A DNA stretch of 43,104 bases, taken from the NCBI RefSeq assembly GCF_001995215.1, contig NZ_MUXN01000034.1, positions 1 to 43,104 of the forward strand, written 5' to 3'. The notes below the pieces were generated by a model that worked only from the letters and a program-made list of their open reading frames with translations, did no database searches and was not told where the DNA came from. The stretch comes from Amycolatopsis azurea DSM 43854 (GTDB lineage: Bacteria; Actinomycetota; Actinomycetes; Mycobacteriales; Pseudonocardiaceae). Shown here in pieces: positions 25,701-33,244 of the stretch. Position numbers and translations under genes: made by a program. The stretch's first letter is position 1; each line of letters opens with the position of its first letter.

Positions 25701-26074
25701 GCCGACTTCTTCTCTTCGGTGTTCACGTTCGCCTTGGCCAGCTCGGCCAGCGCGGTGAAAGCGGCGGCGTCGTTGACGGCGAGGTCCGCGAGGATCTTGC
25801 GGTCGACCTCGACACCCGCGGCCTTGAGGCCCTGGATGAACCGGTTGTAGGTCACGCCGTTGGCGCGGGCCGCCGCGTTGATACGGGTGATCCACAGCTG
25901 GCGGAAGTCACCCTTGCGGGCACGACGGTCCCGGTAGGCGTAGTTCAGCGAGTGAAGCGTCTGCTCCTTCGCCTTGCGGTACAGCCGCGAGCGCTGGCCG
26001 CGGTAGCCGCTGGCGAGCTCGAGAGTCGCGCGACGCTTCTTCTGGGCGTTGACAGCCCTCTTGACGCGTGCCAC
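25697..26074 (-). CDS. rplT: 50S ribosomal protein L20
   Basis: Early-assembly 23S rRNA-binding protein, 125 residues, highly basic N terminus (ARVKRAVNAQKKRRATLELASGYRG). The block LWITRINAAARANGVTYNRFI is diagnostic of the family. It lies 62 bases after rpmI in the infC-rpmI-rplT operon. Confidence 0.98.
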   Translation of the reverse strand: MARVKRAVNAQKKRRATLELASGYRGQRSRLYRKAKEQTLHSLNYAYRDRRARKGDFRQLWITRINAAARANGVTYNRFIQGLKAAGVEVDRKILADLAVNDAAAFTALAELAKANVNTEEKKSA

Positions 26075-26136
26075 TGGTCCATCCTGTCGATCTGGGGGCG
26101 CGGCGGGCGCGCCCGGGGTTTACAAGTGCGGGGGTG

Positions 26137-26331
26137 TCAGCGGCCGAGGAGGCGCTTGACGCGGCCGACGTCGTTCTTGGCGATCTCGGTCGTGCCTTCG
26201 AGGCGACGGGTGAGCCTGTTGGACTTCTTCTCCATCAGGTGGCGACGGCCGGCCTTCTGACGGCGCAGCTTGCCGGTACCCGTGACGCGGACACGCTTGG
26301 ACGTCCCGCTGTGCGTCTTCATCTTCGGCAT
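26137..26331 (-). CDS. rpmI: 50S ribosomal protein L35
   Basis: 64-residue basic ribosomal protein with the expected MPKMKTHSGTSKRVRVTGTG start and the RRHLMEKKSNRLTRRL block. AGAGGA precedes the ATG at 26331, which is preferred over an upstream in-frame ATG at 26388. It lies between infC and rplT. Confidence 0.98.
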   Translation of the reverse strand: MPKMKTHSGTSKRVRVTGTGKLRRQKAGRRHLMEKKSNRLTRRLEGTTEIAKNDVGRVKRLLGR

Positions 26332-26401
26332 TACGTTGTCCTCTTTCGTGCGGCGGCACACCGGGGTGCTCCGGTGTGCCGCTGACATGTGCTGGTCGGC
26401 G

Positions 26402-26977
26402 CTACGCGTCGGCGGGCGGCTCGGACGAATCGTCCTTGGCTGCCTTCGCGGCCTTCTGCGGCTTCACGTTCTTGTGCGGGGCCAACACCATGATCATGTT
26501 GCGACCGTCCTGCTTCGGCGACGACTCGACGAAACCGAGCTCGGTCACCTCGTCGGCGAGCTTCTGCAGCAGCCGGAAACCGAGTTCCGGCCGGGACTGC
26601 TCGCGACCGCGGAACATGATCGTGACCTTGACCTTGTTGCCTGCCGCCAGGAAGCGCGACACGTGACCCTTCTTGGTCTCGTAGTCGTGCTGATCGATCT
26701 TCGGCCGCAGCTTCTGTTCTTTGATGACGGTGAGCTGCTGGTTGCGGCGGGACTCGCGGGCCTTCTGCGCGCTCTCGTACTTGAACTTGCCGAAGTCCAT
26801 GAGCTTGCATACGGGCGGGCGTGCCTGCGGAGCGACCTCGACGAGATCGAGATCGTTCTCCTGTGCCAGCCGCAGCGCATCTTCGATCCGGACGATGCCG
26901 ACCTGTTCACCGGCCGGTCCGACGAGGCGGACCTCCGGAACCCGGATTCGGTCGTTGATGCGTGTCTCGGAGCTGAT
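26402..26977 (-). CDS. infC: Translation initiation factor IF-3 (ATC start)
   Basis: IF-3 prevents premature 50S joining and proofreads start-codon choice. 191 residues: N domain (SETRINDRIRVPEVRLVGPAGEQ), a helical linker, and the C domain (KVKVTIMFRGREQSRPELG). The family normally begins right at the (M)ISSETRIND-type position. Here that codon is ATC at 26977, with GGGAGG (26982-26987) four bases upstream. An unusual AUU/AUC start is the known basis of IF-3 autoregulation in other bacteria. No ATG fits with a ribosome site. Confidence 0.93.
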   Translation of the reverse strand: MSSETRINDRIRVPEVRLVGPAGEQVGIVRIEDALRLAQENDLDLVEVAPQARPPVCKLMDFGKFKYESAQKARESRRNQQLTVIKEQKLRPKIDQHDYETKKGHVSRFLAAGNKVKVTIMFRGREQSRPELGFRLLQKLADEVTELGFVESSPKQDGRNMIMVLAPHKNVKPQKAAKAAKDDSSEPPADA

Positions 26978-27244
26978 GGGGCCTCCCTGGTTCGAGGTAA
27001 ATTCTTCTACCGTTTCGACCTGGTGCCCACATGCCGAAGGCCCCGGTACCGTGAGGTACGCGAGGCCCACTCATTCCGATCGCGTTCGGTCTCCAGAACC
27101 GAACACACCGCCTTGACGCCCGAAATCGTCTTGGCGAACCGGACCCGGACACCTGGTGAAGCGGCGGTGACGCGGGTGGGAGCGGGGCTCCACTTGCCGC
27201 CCCCGATCGCTCGGGGGCTGGTCGCTCGTGGAAGGGTACCAGAC
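26978..27244. promoter_or_regulatory. infC leader and divergent promoter region
   Basis: Gene-free region between infC and the DUF1844 gene. It contains the hairpins GTTCGGT/ACCGAAC near 27084-27104 and CCCCCGA/TCGGGGG near 27200-27217. No clear promoter boxes could be assigned. The infC-proximal hairpin may be part of a regulatory leader. Confidence 0.4.
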
Positions 27245-27604
27245 GTGTCAGATGAACCCGTTCAGCAACCCCCGTATTCCCCCGACGTCCGCGACCTGGA
27301 GGACATCCCGAGCGTCGAGGTGATCAGCAGGGCGGCCGTCATGCTGCTCTCCGCCGGCGCCGAACGGCTCGGCCTCGCGGACGAGGACCCGGCCAGCTCA
27401 CCGCACCGCGACCTCGACGAAGCCCGACGCCTGATCACCGCCCTCGCCGGGCTGGTGACCGCTTCGGCAGAGTACCTCGGCCTGCACGCGGGCCCGTTGC
27501 GCGACGGCCTCCAGTCGTTGCAGAAGGCGTTCCGCGAAGCCTCGGCCGTGCCGGACGCCCCCGGACAGGGGCCGGGCGAGAAGTACACGGGCCCGGTCTA
27601 CTAA
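27245..27604 (+). CDS. DUF1844 domain protein
   Basis: A 119-residue acidic cytoplasmic protein with the helical core PSVEVISRAAVMLLSAGAERLGL...DLDEARRLITALAGLVTASAEYLG, the DUF1844 pattern. Its place beside infC is widely kept in actinobacteria, suggesting a translation-linked role, but no function is known to me. GTG at 27245 has GGAAGGG about eight bases upstream and is far downstream of the apparent long open frame. Palindrome copy 5 begins eight bases after its stop. Confidence 0.88.
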   Translation: MSDEPVQQPPYSPDVRDLEDIPSVEVISRAAVMLLSAGAERLGLADEDPASSPHRDLDEARRLITALAGLVTASAEYLGLHAGPLRDGLQSLQKAFREASAVPDAPGQGPGEKYTGPVY

Positions 27605-27611
27605 GCCGCTC

Positions 27612-27668
27612 AGTACATGAAGGCCCCCTTCCTTGCGCCCAGGTACAGGAAGGGGGCCTTCATGTACT
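27612..27668. repeat. Intergenic palindrome, TGAAGG family (copy 5)
   Basis: Perfect 22-base arms (27612-27633, 27647-27668) and a 13-base loop. The arms begin AGTACATGAAGGCCCCCTTC, nearly the same as copy 1, yet the loop differs. It follows the DUF1844 stop and precedes the GntR promoter. Confidence 0.9.
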
Positions 27669-27685
27669 TCTCCTTCGTCGTCAAC

Positions 27686-27702
27686 TAACATTTCAGATGT
27701 GA
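27686..27702 (+). promoter_or_regulatory. GntR gene -10 box, predicted leaderless start, and possible operator
   Basis: TAACAT (27686-27691) lies seven bases before GTG at 27699. ACAT-TTCAG-ATGT straddles the start and could be the regulator's own operator. The -35 would fall against the right arm of palindrome copy 5. Confidence 0.45.
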
Positions 27703-28346
27703 GTGGGTTAGTGAAGGTGCCGAGGTCCCTCCTCAGGGACGAGGCCTACGAGAACATCCGCCGGGCGATCATCGACGGGACGCTGCCGCCGGGGACGAAC
27801 CTGCGTGACGGCGACCTCGCCGATCAGCTGGGACTTTCCCGGGCGCCGGTGCGCCAAGCGTTGCTGAGGCTCATCGAGGACGGCCTCGTCGAGTCGAAAC
27901 CGCAGAGCTACACGCGCGTGGCCGCGTTCGTGCCCGACGACGTCCGCGACGCGCTCCAGCTCGTGCGCGCGCTGCACGAGTTCGCCGTCCGCGCGGGCGC
28001 GCCGCGGATGGGTCCCGCCGAGGTCGCGGCGATGCGCGCGGCCAACACCCGGTTCGCCGACGCCATCTCCGCCGGGGACATCGCGGCCGCGATCGCCGCC
28101 GACGACGAACTCCACGACGTCCCGGTGGCCGCCGCGCGCAACCGGGCGATCGCCGCGACGCTGGCCCGCTACACCCCGCTGCTGCGACGTCTCGAATACG
28201 CCCGCTTCGGCTCCCTGCCCGCCCACCGGTCGGTCCAGCGTCACGCGGAGCTGGCCGACGCCCTCGAAGCGGGCGACGTCGACGCGGCCTGCGCGATCAC
28301 CGCCACGATCTGGACCGAACTCGAAGCCCTCCTGGAGACGCCATGA
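27699..28346 (+). CDS. GntR-family regulator (FadR-like)
   Basis: 215 residues with an N-terminal winged helix (DEAYENIRRAIIDGTLPPGTNLRDGDLADQLGLSRAPVRQAL) and an all-helical FCD-type ligand domain (VRALHEFAVRAGAPRM to the end). The start codon is uncertain: GTG at 27699 is chosen on promoter spacing; GTGs at 27711 and 27717 are alternatives. Its stop overlaps the ACC deaminase start (ATGA), so it very likely controls that gene. Confidence 0.9.
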   Translation: MSGLVKVPRSLLRDEAYENIRRAIIDGTLPPGTNLRDGDLADQLGLSRAPVRQALLRLIEDGLVESKPQSYTRVAAFVPDDVRDALQLVRALHEFAVRAGAPRMGPAEVAAMRAANTRFADAISAGDIAAAIAADDELHDVPVAAARNRAIAATLARYTPLLRRLEYARFGSLPAHRSVQRHAELADALEAGDVDAACAITATIWTELEALLETP

Positions 28347-29338
28347 CCCTCGCCGACTTCCCGCGCTATCCGCTGCTGTTCGGCCCCTCCCCCGTCCACC
28401 CGCTCGAACGGCTCACCGCCCACCTCGGCGGGGCGAAGGTCTGGGCGAAACGCGAGGACGTCAACTCCGGGATCGCGTTCGGCGGCAACAAGACCCGGAA
28501 GCTCGAATACCTGGTCGCCGACGCGCTCGCCGCCGGGGCGGACACGCTGATCTCGATCGGCGGCGTGCAGTCGAACCACACCCGTCAGGTCGCCGCGGCC
28601 GCCGCGCGCGCCGGGCTCAAGGCCGTGCTGGTGCAGGAAAGCTGGGTCGACTGGAACGACCCGATGTACGACAAGGTCGGCAACATCCAGCTCTCGCGCA
28701 TCCTCGGCGCGGACATCCGGATGGTCGAGGCCGGGTTCGGCGTCGGGTTCAAGGAGAGCTGGGAGAACGCGGTCAAGGAGATCGAAGCCGGCGGCGGGAA
28801 GCCGTACGCGATCCCGGCGGGTGGGTCGGACCACCGTCTCGGCGGGCTCGGTTTCGCGAACTGGATCGTCGAGCTCGAAGCGCAGGAGGCCGAGCTCGGC
28901 GTCTTCTTCGACACCGTGGTCGTCTGCTCGGTCACCGGCAGCACGCAGGCCGGGATGGTCGCCGGGGCCGCGCTGTCGGGCAAGCCGCGGCGGATCCTCG
29001 GTATCGACGGGTCGGCGAAACCGGCCGAGACCCGGGACCAGGTCACCCGGATCGCGCGGGCGACCGCGGAGCTGATCGGCGCGGGTGAGATCGCCGAGGC
29101 CGAGCTGGACGAGCGGTACCACGCCGGGATCTACGGCATCCCGGACGAATCCACTTTGGACGCGATCCGGACGGTGGCCCGGCTGGAGGGTGTTCTCACG
29201 GATCCGGTCTACGAAGGCAAGTCGATGGCGGGGCTAATCGACCTGGTCGCGCGCGGTGAGATCGCGCGGGACTCGAACGTGCTCTTCGCGCACCTGGGCG
29301 GGCAGCCCGCGCTGAACGGGTACACGAGCGTGCTCTAG
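28343..29338 (+). CDS. acdS: 1-aminocyclopropane-1-carboxylate deaminase
   Basis: PLP-dependent (fold type II) enzyme that opens ACC, the plant ethylene precursor, to 2-oxobutyrate and ammonia. 331 residues. PLP lysine K50 lies in FGGNKTRKLEYL, and the serine block is GGVQSNHTRQ. LEGVLTDPVYEGKS and HLGGQPALN carry the Glu and Leu positions that separate true ACC deaminases from D-cysteine desulfhydrases. It is translationally coupled to the GntR gene. This suggests a plant-associated lifestyle, or use of ACC as nitrogen source. Confidence 0.93.
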   Translation: MTLADFPRYPLLFGPSPVHPLERLTAHLGGAKVWAKREDVNSGIAFGGNKTRKLEYLVADALAAGADTLISIGGVQSNHTRQVAAAAARAGLKAVLVQESWVDWNDPMYDKVGNIQLSRILGADIRMVEAGFGVGFKESWENAVKEIEAGGGKPYAIPAGGSDHRLGGLGFANWIVELEAQEAELGVFFDTVVVCSVTGSTQAGMVAGAALSGKPRRILGIDGSAKPAETRDQVTRIARATAELIGAGEIAEAELDERYHAGIYGIPDESTLDAIRTVARLEGVLTDPVYEGKSMAGLIDLVARGEIARDSNVLFAHLGGQPALNGYTSVL

Positions 29339-29342
29339 CGGG

Positions 29343-29423
29343 GGCTGAAGGACGCCATACCCGCATCCGACGCGGTGAAGGGCGCTTTCCCCGCATGCGA
29401 TGCGGGGAAAGCGTCCTTCAGCC
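29343..29423. repeat. Compound intergenic palindrome, TGAAGG family (copy 6)
   Basis: Outer 13-base arms GGCTGAAGGACGC (29343-29355) and GCGTCCTTCAGCC (29411-29423), and a perfect inner hairpin CGCTTTCCCCGCAT/ATGCGGGGAAAGCG (29383-29413). A third, decayed arm (GACGC...CCCGCATCC, 29351-29369) competes for the same right arm. It separates the convergent acdS (stop 29338) and ridA (stop 29427). Confidence 0.85.
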
Positions 29424-29426
29424 AAG

Positions 29427-29810
29427 TCAGTCCGTCACGGCCAGGACGTCGATCTCCACCAGCAGTCCGGCGGGCAGGCCGACGTACACGGTGGTGCGGG
29501 CCGGGTGCGGGGCCTCGCCGATCAGCTTGTTGTAGACCTCGTTGAACACGCCGAAGTGGTCGACGTCGGTCAGGTACACGCGCACCATCACCGCGTCGGC
29601 CAGGCTCGAACCGGCGGCCTCGAGCACCGCTTCGATGTTCTTGAAGGTCTGCTCGGTCTGCTCGCCGACGGTCTCGCCGACGATGGCGCCGGTGGCCGGG
29701 TCGAAGGCGACCTGGCCGGCCACCTGCAGGATGTTGCCCTTGCGGACCGCCTGCGAGAACGCGGCCACCGGCTTCGGCGCGTTCTCCGTGCTGATCGCGG
29801 TCTTGCTCAT
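29427..29810 (-). CDS. ridA: RidA-family enamine/imine deaminase
   Basis: Hydrolyses reactive enamine/imine intermediates released by PLP dehydratases. 127 residues. The catalytic arginine sits in HPARTTVYVGLP and the glutamate in VEIDVLAV; GQVAFDPATGAIVG is the family opening block. ATG at 29810 overlaps the iclR stop (ATGA) with GGGGAAG just upstream. Being the third gene behind kdgK and iclR, it is best read as partner of the divergent PLP dehydratase. It could also help the convergent ACC deaminase. Confidence 0.93.
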   Translation of the reverse strand: MSKTAISTENAPKPVAAFSQAVRKGNILQVAGQVAFDPATGAIVGETVGEQTEQTFKNIEAVLEAAGSSLADAVMVRVYLTDVDHFGVFNEVYNKLIGEAPHPARTTVYVGLPAGLLVEIDVLAVTD

Positions 29811-30571
29811 TCCAACTTCCCCTTTCGGTTCCCCGTCCATCCACTGTGGACGGAAGCTTCTTCGGTGGCGGCGACGAGTTCGGGCACGAGCCCCATCAGG
29901 CCGTCGTAGTCCAGCAGGACCTTCGGCACCGAGATCGACGCGGCCGCCAGCACGACGCCGCCCGGGCCGCGGACCGGCGCGGCGACGCAGTGGATGAAGT
30001 CCTCGTGTTCGGCGTTGTCCACCGCGTAGCCGCGGTCGGCGACGAGCGCGAGTTCCTTCTCGTACGCCTCGGGCGTGGTGATCGTGTTCGGCGTGCGGAC
30101 GAAGAAGTCGATCCTCGACACGACGTCCGCCTGCTTCTCCGGTGTCATCGCCGCGACGAGCACCTTGCCGACGGCGGTGCAGTGCAGCGGTGCGCGTTTC
30201 CCGATGCGGGAGTACATCCGCACCGAATGCCTGCCCTCGAACTTGTCGATGTAGACGACCTCGCCGTCCTCATAGGACGCGAGGTGGATGGTGTGCCCGG
30301 TGCGCGCGTTGAGCCCGGCGAGCGCCGATTGCGCGGTGCGGCGGACGTCGCGGTCCTCCAGCGCCTGCTGCGCGAGGTCGAACAGCGCGCTGCCCAGCCG
30401 GTAGTACCGCTGCCCTTCCCGGCGCACGAAATGGTGCGTCTCCAGGGTGCGCAGCAGGCGCAGCACGGTCGACTTGTGCACGCCGATCTCCTCGGCGAGC
30501 TGATCGAGGGTCTTCGGCTCGCGGGCCAGTCCGCTCAGCAGTGTGAGCGCCCTGTCCAGGCTTTGACTCAT
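29807..30571 (-). CDS. IclR-family transcriptional regulator
   Basis: 254 residues: an N-terminal winged helix (SQSLDRALTLLSGLAREPKTLDQLAEEIGVHKSTVLRLLRTLE) and a GAF-like effector domain with the IclR pattern PLHCTAVGKVLVAAM and a late cysteine in HCVAAPVRGP. ATG at 30571 overlaps the kinase stop as ATGA, so an upstream in-frame ATG at 30613 is rejected. IclR proteins of the KdgR type sense 2-keto-3-deoxygluconate. The likely operator is the repeat array upstream of the dehydratase gene. Confidence 0.94.
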   Translation of the reverse strand: MSQSLDRALTLLSGLAREPKTLDQLAEEIGVHKSTVLRLLRTLETHHFVRREGQRYYRLGSALFDLAQQALEDRDVRRTAQSALAGLNARTGHTIHLASYEDGEVVYIDKFEGRHSVRMYSRIGKRAPLHCTAVGKVLVAAMTPEKQADVVSRIDFFVRTPNTITTPEAYEKELALVADRGYAVDNAEHEDFIHCVAAPVRGPGGVVLAAASISVPKVLLDYDGLMGLVPELVAATEEASVHSGWTGNRKGKLE

Positions 30572-31545
30572 CCGCCCACCACTCCCTTGTCCGACAGCTT
30601 CGCCGCCGCCCATGCTGCCTCATCCGCCCCGATGAGCGCTTCGACCACGGACTCCGGCAGCGGCGTCCCCACGTCGTCGTGGGTCAGCAGGGTGGCGGCG
30701 GCCTGGAGGTGACCTCGCCGCAGCCGCGTCGCCGGGGCGTCGCCGCGCAGGGTGGCGGCGAGGAAACCGGCCGCGAACGCGTCACCGGCGCCGACCGGCT
30801 CCACGACGTCGACCTGGAGCGCGGGCGAGAACAGGGGCGCGGCGTCGCTGTCGATCAGGGTCACCCCGCGTTCGCCGTGCTTGAGGACCAGCGTCTTCGG
30901 TCCGGGCAGCGCGGCGCGCAGCCGCTCCGGGTCACCGGTCCCCCACACCCGCTCGGCTTCGTCCTCACCGGCGAGCACGATGTCGGCACGGGCGGCCAAT
31001 TCGGCCAGAACCGAAGGATCGCGACCGGTCCACAGCGCCGGCCGGAAGTTCACGTCGAACGACACCAGCGTGTCGCCGCGCGGACGTTCCATCAGGGCGC
31101 GCACCAGGTCGAGGCAGCCGTCCGACAGCGCGGGCGTGATCCCCGACAGGTGGATGACGCGTACGCCGTCGAGATCGAGTTTCCCGAGCAGCCCGGCGTC
31201 CATTCCGGACGCGGCCGAGCCCTTGCGGTAGTACCGCACGGGACTGCCCTGAGCTCCGCTTTCCTTGATGTAGAGCCCGGTCGGCCGCGTCGGGTCGACC
31301 AGGACCGCGCTCACGTCCACCCCCGCGGCGGCGATCTCGCGCACCAGCGCGCGGCCGAACGGGTCGTCCCCGACGGCACTCACCCAGGCACTGGCGAAAC
31401 CCAGCGCCGGGAGATGGCAGGCGACGTTCGACTCGGCCCCGCCGATGGTCCGTACCCACTTCCGTACCTCGTCGGGCGGCCCGGATTCGGCCGGTACGAA
31501 CAAGGCCATCGACTCCCCGATGCACAAAACGTCGGTGCTCTTCAT
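30568..31545 (-). CDS. kdgK: PfkB-family sugar kinase, probable 2-keto-3-deoxygluconate kinase
   Basis: Ribokinase-like kinase of about 325 residues. The N-terminal block VLCIGESMALFVPAESGPPDE resembles KDG kinases rather than fructokinases, as do IGGAESNVACHLPALGF and GLYIKESGAQGSPVRYYRKGSAASGM. The catalytic/anion-hole motif is VEPVGAGDAFAAGFLA. It would make KDPG, the Entner-Doudoroff intermediate. The start may be ATG 31545 or ATG 31560 (MAVGA extension); neither has a strong ribosome site. The leader holds the AT-rich run at 31657-31675. Confidence 0.85.
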   Translation of the reverse strand: MKSTDVLCIGESMALFVPAESGPPDEVRKWVRTIGGAESNVACHLPALGFASAWVSAVGDDPFGRALVREIAAAGVDVSAVLVDPTRPTGLYIKESGAQGSPVRYYRKGSAASGMDAGLLGKLDLDGVRVIHLSGITPALSDGCLDLVRALMERPRGDTLVSFDVNFRPALWTGRDPSVLAELAARADIVLAGEDEAERVWGTGDPERLRAALPGPKTLVLKHGERGVTLIDSDAAPLFSPALQVDVVEPVGAGDAFAAGFLAATLRGDAPATRLRRGHLQAAATLLTHDDVGTPLPESVVEALIGADEAAWAAAKLSDKGVVGG

Positions 31546-31729
31546 CGCGCCGACCGCCATCCCGCTGCCAGGGCGCACGTCAAGGAACCATCTCGCCTCA
31601 CGAACGGGGAGCGCCCTGCCATCGCGATGACGGGGCCTCCGGCCAAAAGGGCGCGACCCCAAAAGATCAAAAAATTCCCGGGCGGCCGAGGCTCACCTGT
31701 CACCTTCGCGTCTCCTAGTCGTCACGCCG

Positions 31730-31801
31730 TTGACCTCTAGCGGACCGGATGCTACACCTATCCCACGCAATATGCGCAACGTCCGTTGCAACATACGCAA
31801 C
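31730..31801 (+). promoter_or_regulatory. Promoter and IclR-type operator array of the catabolic locus
   Basis: Plus strand: TTGACC (31730-31735), 17 bases, TACACC (31753-31758), predicting a start near 31765. Immediately downstream lies a repeat array, 31766-31801. It contains ACGCAAT, the palindrome GCAACG-tc-CGTTGC with TATG/CATA flanks, and GTTGC-aacatac-GCAAC. A repressor bound there would sit on the transcript start, and it lies between the two divergent arms. The IclR protein encoded in the left arm is the obvious candidate. Confidence 0.7.
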
Positions 31802-31814
31802 CGAGGTGAACCTC

Positions 31815-33119
31815 ATGTTCGAAGCCGGCACCATCGATTCCGCCGCGGTCGCGGCCGTCCGCGAGGAGCGCGTCGACTGGCGCTTCCGCTCGGTCGCGCC
31901 TTCGCTGTCGGGTCTCACGATCGGCGAAGCCGCCGCCCGCGGCGCGAAGCTGTTCGAAGACGGCTTCCTCGGCCCGTTCGTCGTCCTCGACGAGGAGGCC
32001 GTCGAGCACAACCTGCGCACGATGGCGGACTGGTGCGCCACGCGTGGCGTCGCGCTGGCCCCGCACGGCAAGACGACGATGGCGCCGCAGCTGTTCGAGC
32101 GACAGCTCCAACACGGCTCGTGGGGTATCACCTGCGCGAACGCCGGGCATCTGCGGATCTACCGGGCGTTCGGGGTCTCCCGGATCCTGCTGGCGAACCA
32201 GCTGCTCGACCCGTCGGGCCTGAAGTGGCTCGCCGCGGAGCTGGACGCCGACGACGACTTCGAGTTCGTCTGCTGGGTCGACTCGGTCCGCGGCGTCGAG
32301 CTGATGACCGAAGCCCTGAGCGGCGCCCGCCGGAAGGTCGACGTCCTCGTCGAACTCGGCGCCGAGGGCGGCCGCACCGGTGTCCGCGACACCGAAACCG
32401 CGCTCGCCGTCGCCGAAGCCGCGCACGCGAGCCCGGCCCTGCGGCTGCGCGGTTCCGGCGGCTACGAGGGCGCGCTCTCCCACCACACCGACGAGAAGTC
32501 GCTCCAGCTGATCAGTTCCTATGTGGACGGTCTGCGCGAACTCGTCTTCGCCTTCCACGGCAAGGGCCTGCTCGACGACGCCGGTCAGATCATCGTCACC
32601 GGCGGCGGCAGCGCGTACTTCGACCGAGTCGCCGACGAGCTCACCAAGGACTGGGGCGGCCTGGACGTCCTGCCGATCCTGCGCAGCGGCGCCTACGTGA
32701 CCCATGACGACGGCTTCTACCGCGTGATCTCGCCGCTGGGTGAGCACCCGCGCATCGGCGGCGTCGCTTCGTTCCGTCCCGCGCTGCGTGCCTGGGCACA
32801 GGTGACGTCCAAGCCGACCGGCGAACTCGCGCTGCTCACCATCGGCAAACGGGACGCCTCCTTCGACGAAGGCATGCCCGAACCGCGCCTGATCCGCAAG
32901 GGCGACGGACAGGCGTCCGCGCTCGAAGGTCATTCCATCCAGAAGATGAACGACCAGCACGCCTTCCTCACCCTGCCCGCGTCGTCACCGGTCGAGGTCG
33001 GGGACTGGATCGCCCTCGGGCTGTCGCATCCCTGCACCGTGTTCGACAAGTGGCCCCTCATCCCGGTCGTCGGCCCCGACGGCGAGACCGTGCTCGATTT
33101 CGTCCGCACGCATTTCTGA
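31815..33119 (+). CDS. DSD1-type PLP dehydratase (candidate D-glucosaminate dehydratase)
   Basis: 434-residue fold-type-III PLP enzyme of the D-threonine aldolase/D-serine dehydratase family, often annotated as amino acid deaminase. The PLP lysine is in LAPHGKTTM. The C-terminal metal site is recognisable as His of NDQHAFL and Cys of LSHPCTVFD. ATG 31815 has GAGGTGA five bases upstream; a longer reading from 31749 would run through the operator and is rejected. The family eliminates water from a 3-hydroxy D-amino acid; D-glucosaminate fits that chemistry and would give 2-keto-3-deoxygluconate for the adjacent kinase. D-serine or D-threonine are alternatives. Confidence 0.83.
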   Translation: MFEAGTIDSAAVAAVREERVDWRFRSVAPSLSGLTIGEAAARGAKLFEDGFLGPFVVLDEEAVEHNLRTMADWCATRGVALAPHGKTTMAPQLFERQLQHGSWGITCANAGHLRIYRAFGVSRILLANQLLDPSGLKWLAAELDADDDFEFVCWVDSVRGVELMTEALSGARRKVDVLVELGAEGGRTGVRDTETALAVAEAAHASPALRLRGSGGYEGALSHHTDEKSLQLISSYVDGLRELVFAFHGKGLLDDAGQIIVTGGGSAYFDRVADELTKDWGGLDVLPILRSGAYVTHDDGFYRVISPLGEHPRIGGVASFRPALRAWAQVTSKPTGELALLTIGKRDASFDEGMPEPRLIRKGDGQASALEGHSIQKMNDQHAFLTLPASSPVEVGDWIALGLSHPCTVFDKWPLIPVVGPDGETVLDFVRTHF

Positions 33120-33127
33120 GTTTCCTG

Positions 33128-33182
33128 GTGAACCCGCGCGTGGAGCGACACAGCGGGTTCACGTTCGGTCACCTGTACAGGT
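33128..33182 (+). promoter_or_regulatory. Intra-operon hairpin and palindrome
   Basis: Perfect 10-base hairpin GTGAACCCGC/GCGGGTTCAC (33128-33162) eight bases past the dehydratase stop, followed by the perfect palindrome ACCTGTACAGGT (33171-33182). The first may partly terminate or protect the upstream mRNA; the second could be a regulator site for an internal promoter. Confidence 0.55.
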
Positions 33183-33244
33183 CGATCTTCAGCTCCGCCA
33201 ACACCCCCTGATCCGTCCTCCACCGCCGCAGAGGAAGAATCATC

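Noticed and set aside
28343..29338. D-cysteine desulfhydrase identity for the ACC deaminase
   Set aside because: The Glu in LEGVLTDPVYEGKS and the Leu in the HLGG block match true ACC deaminases.
30568..31545. Fructokinase or ribokinase identity for the PfkB kinase
   Set aside because: N-terminal blocks and the neighbouring dehydratase, IclR and RidA genes favour 2-keto-3-deoxygluconate; not excluded without assay.
31749..31814. N-terminal extension of the dehydratase from ATG 31749
   Set aside because: It would translate the operator repeats, and a good ribosome site points to ATG 31815.
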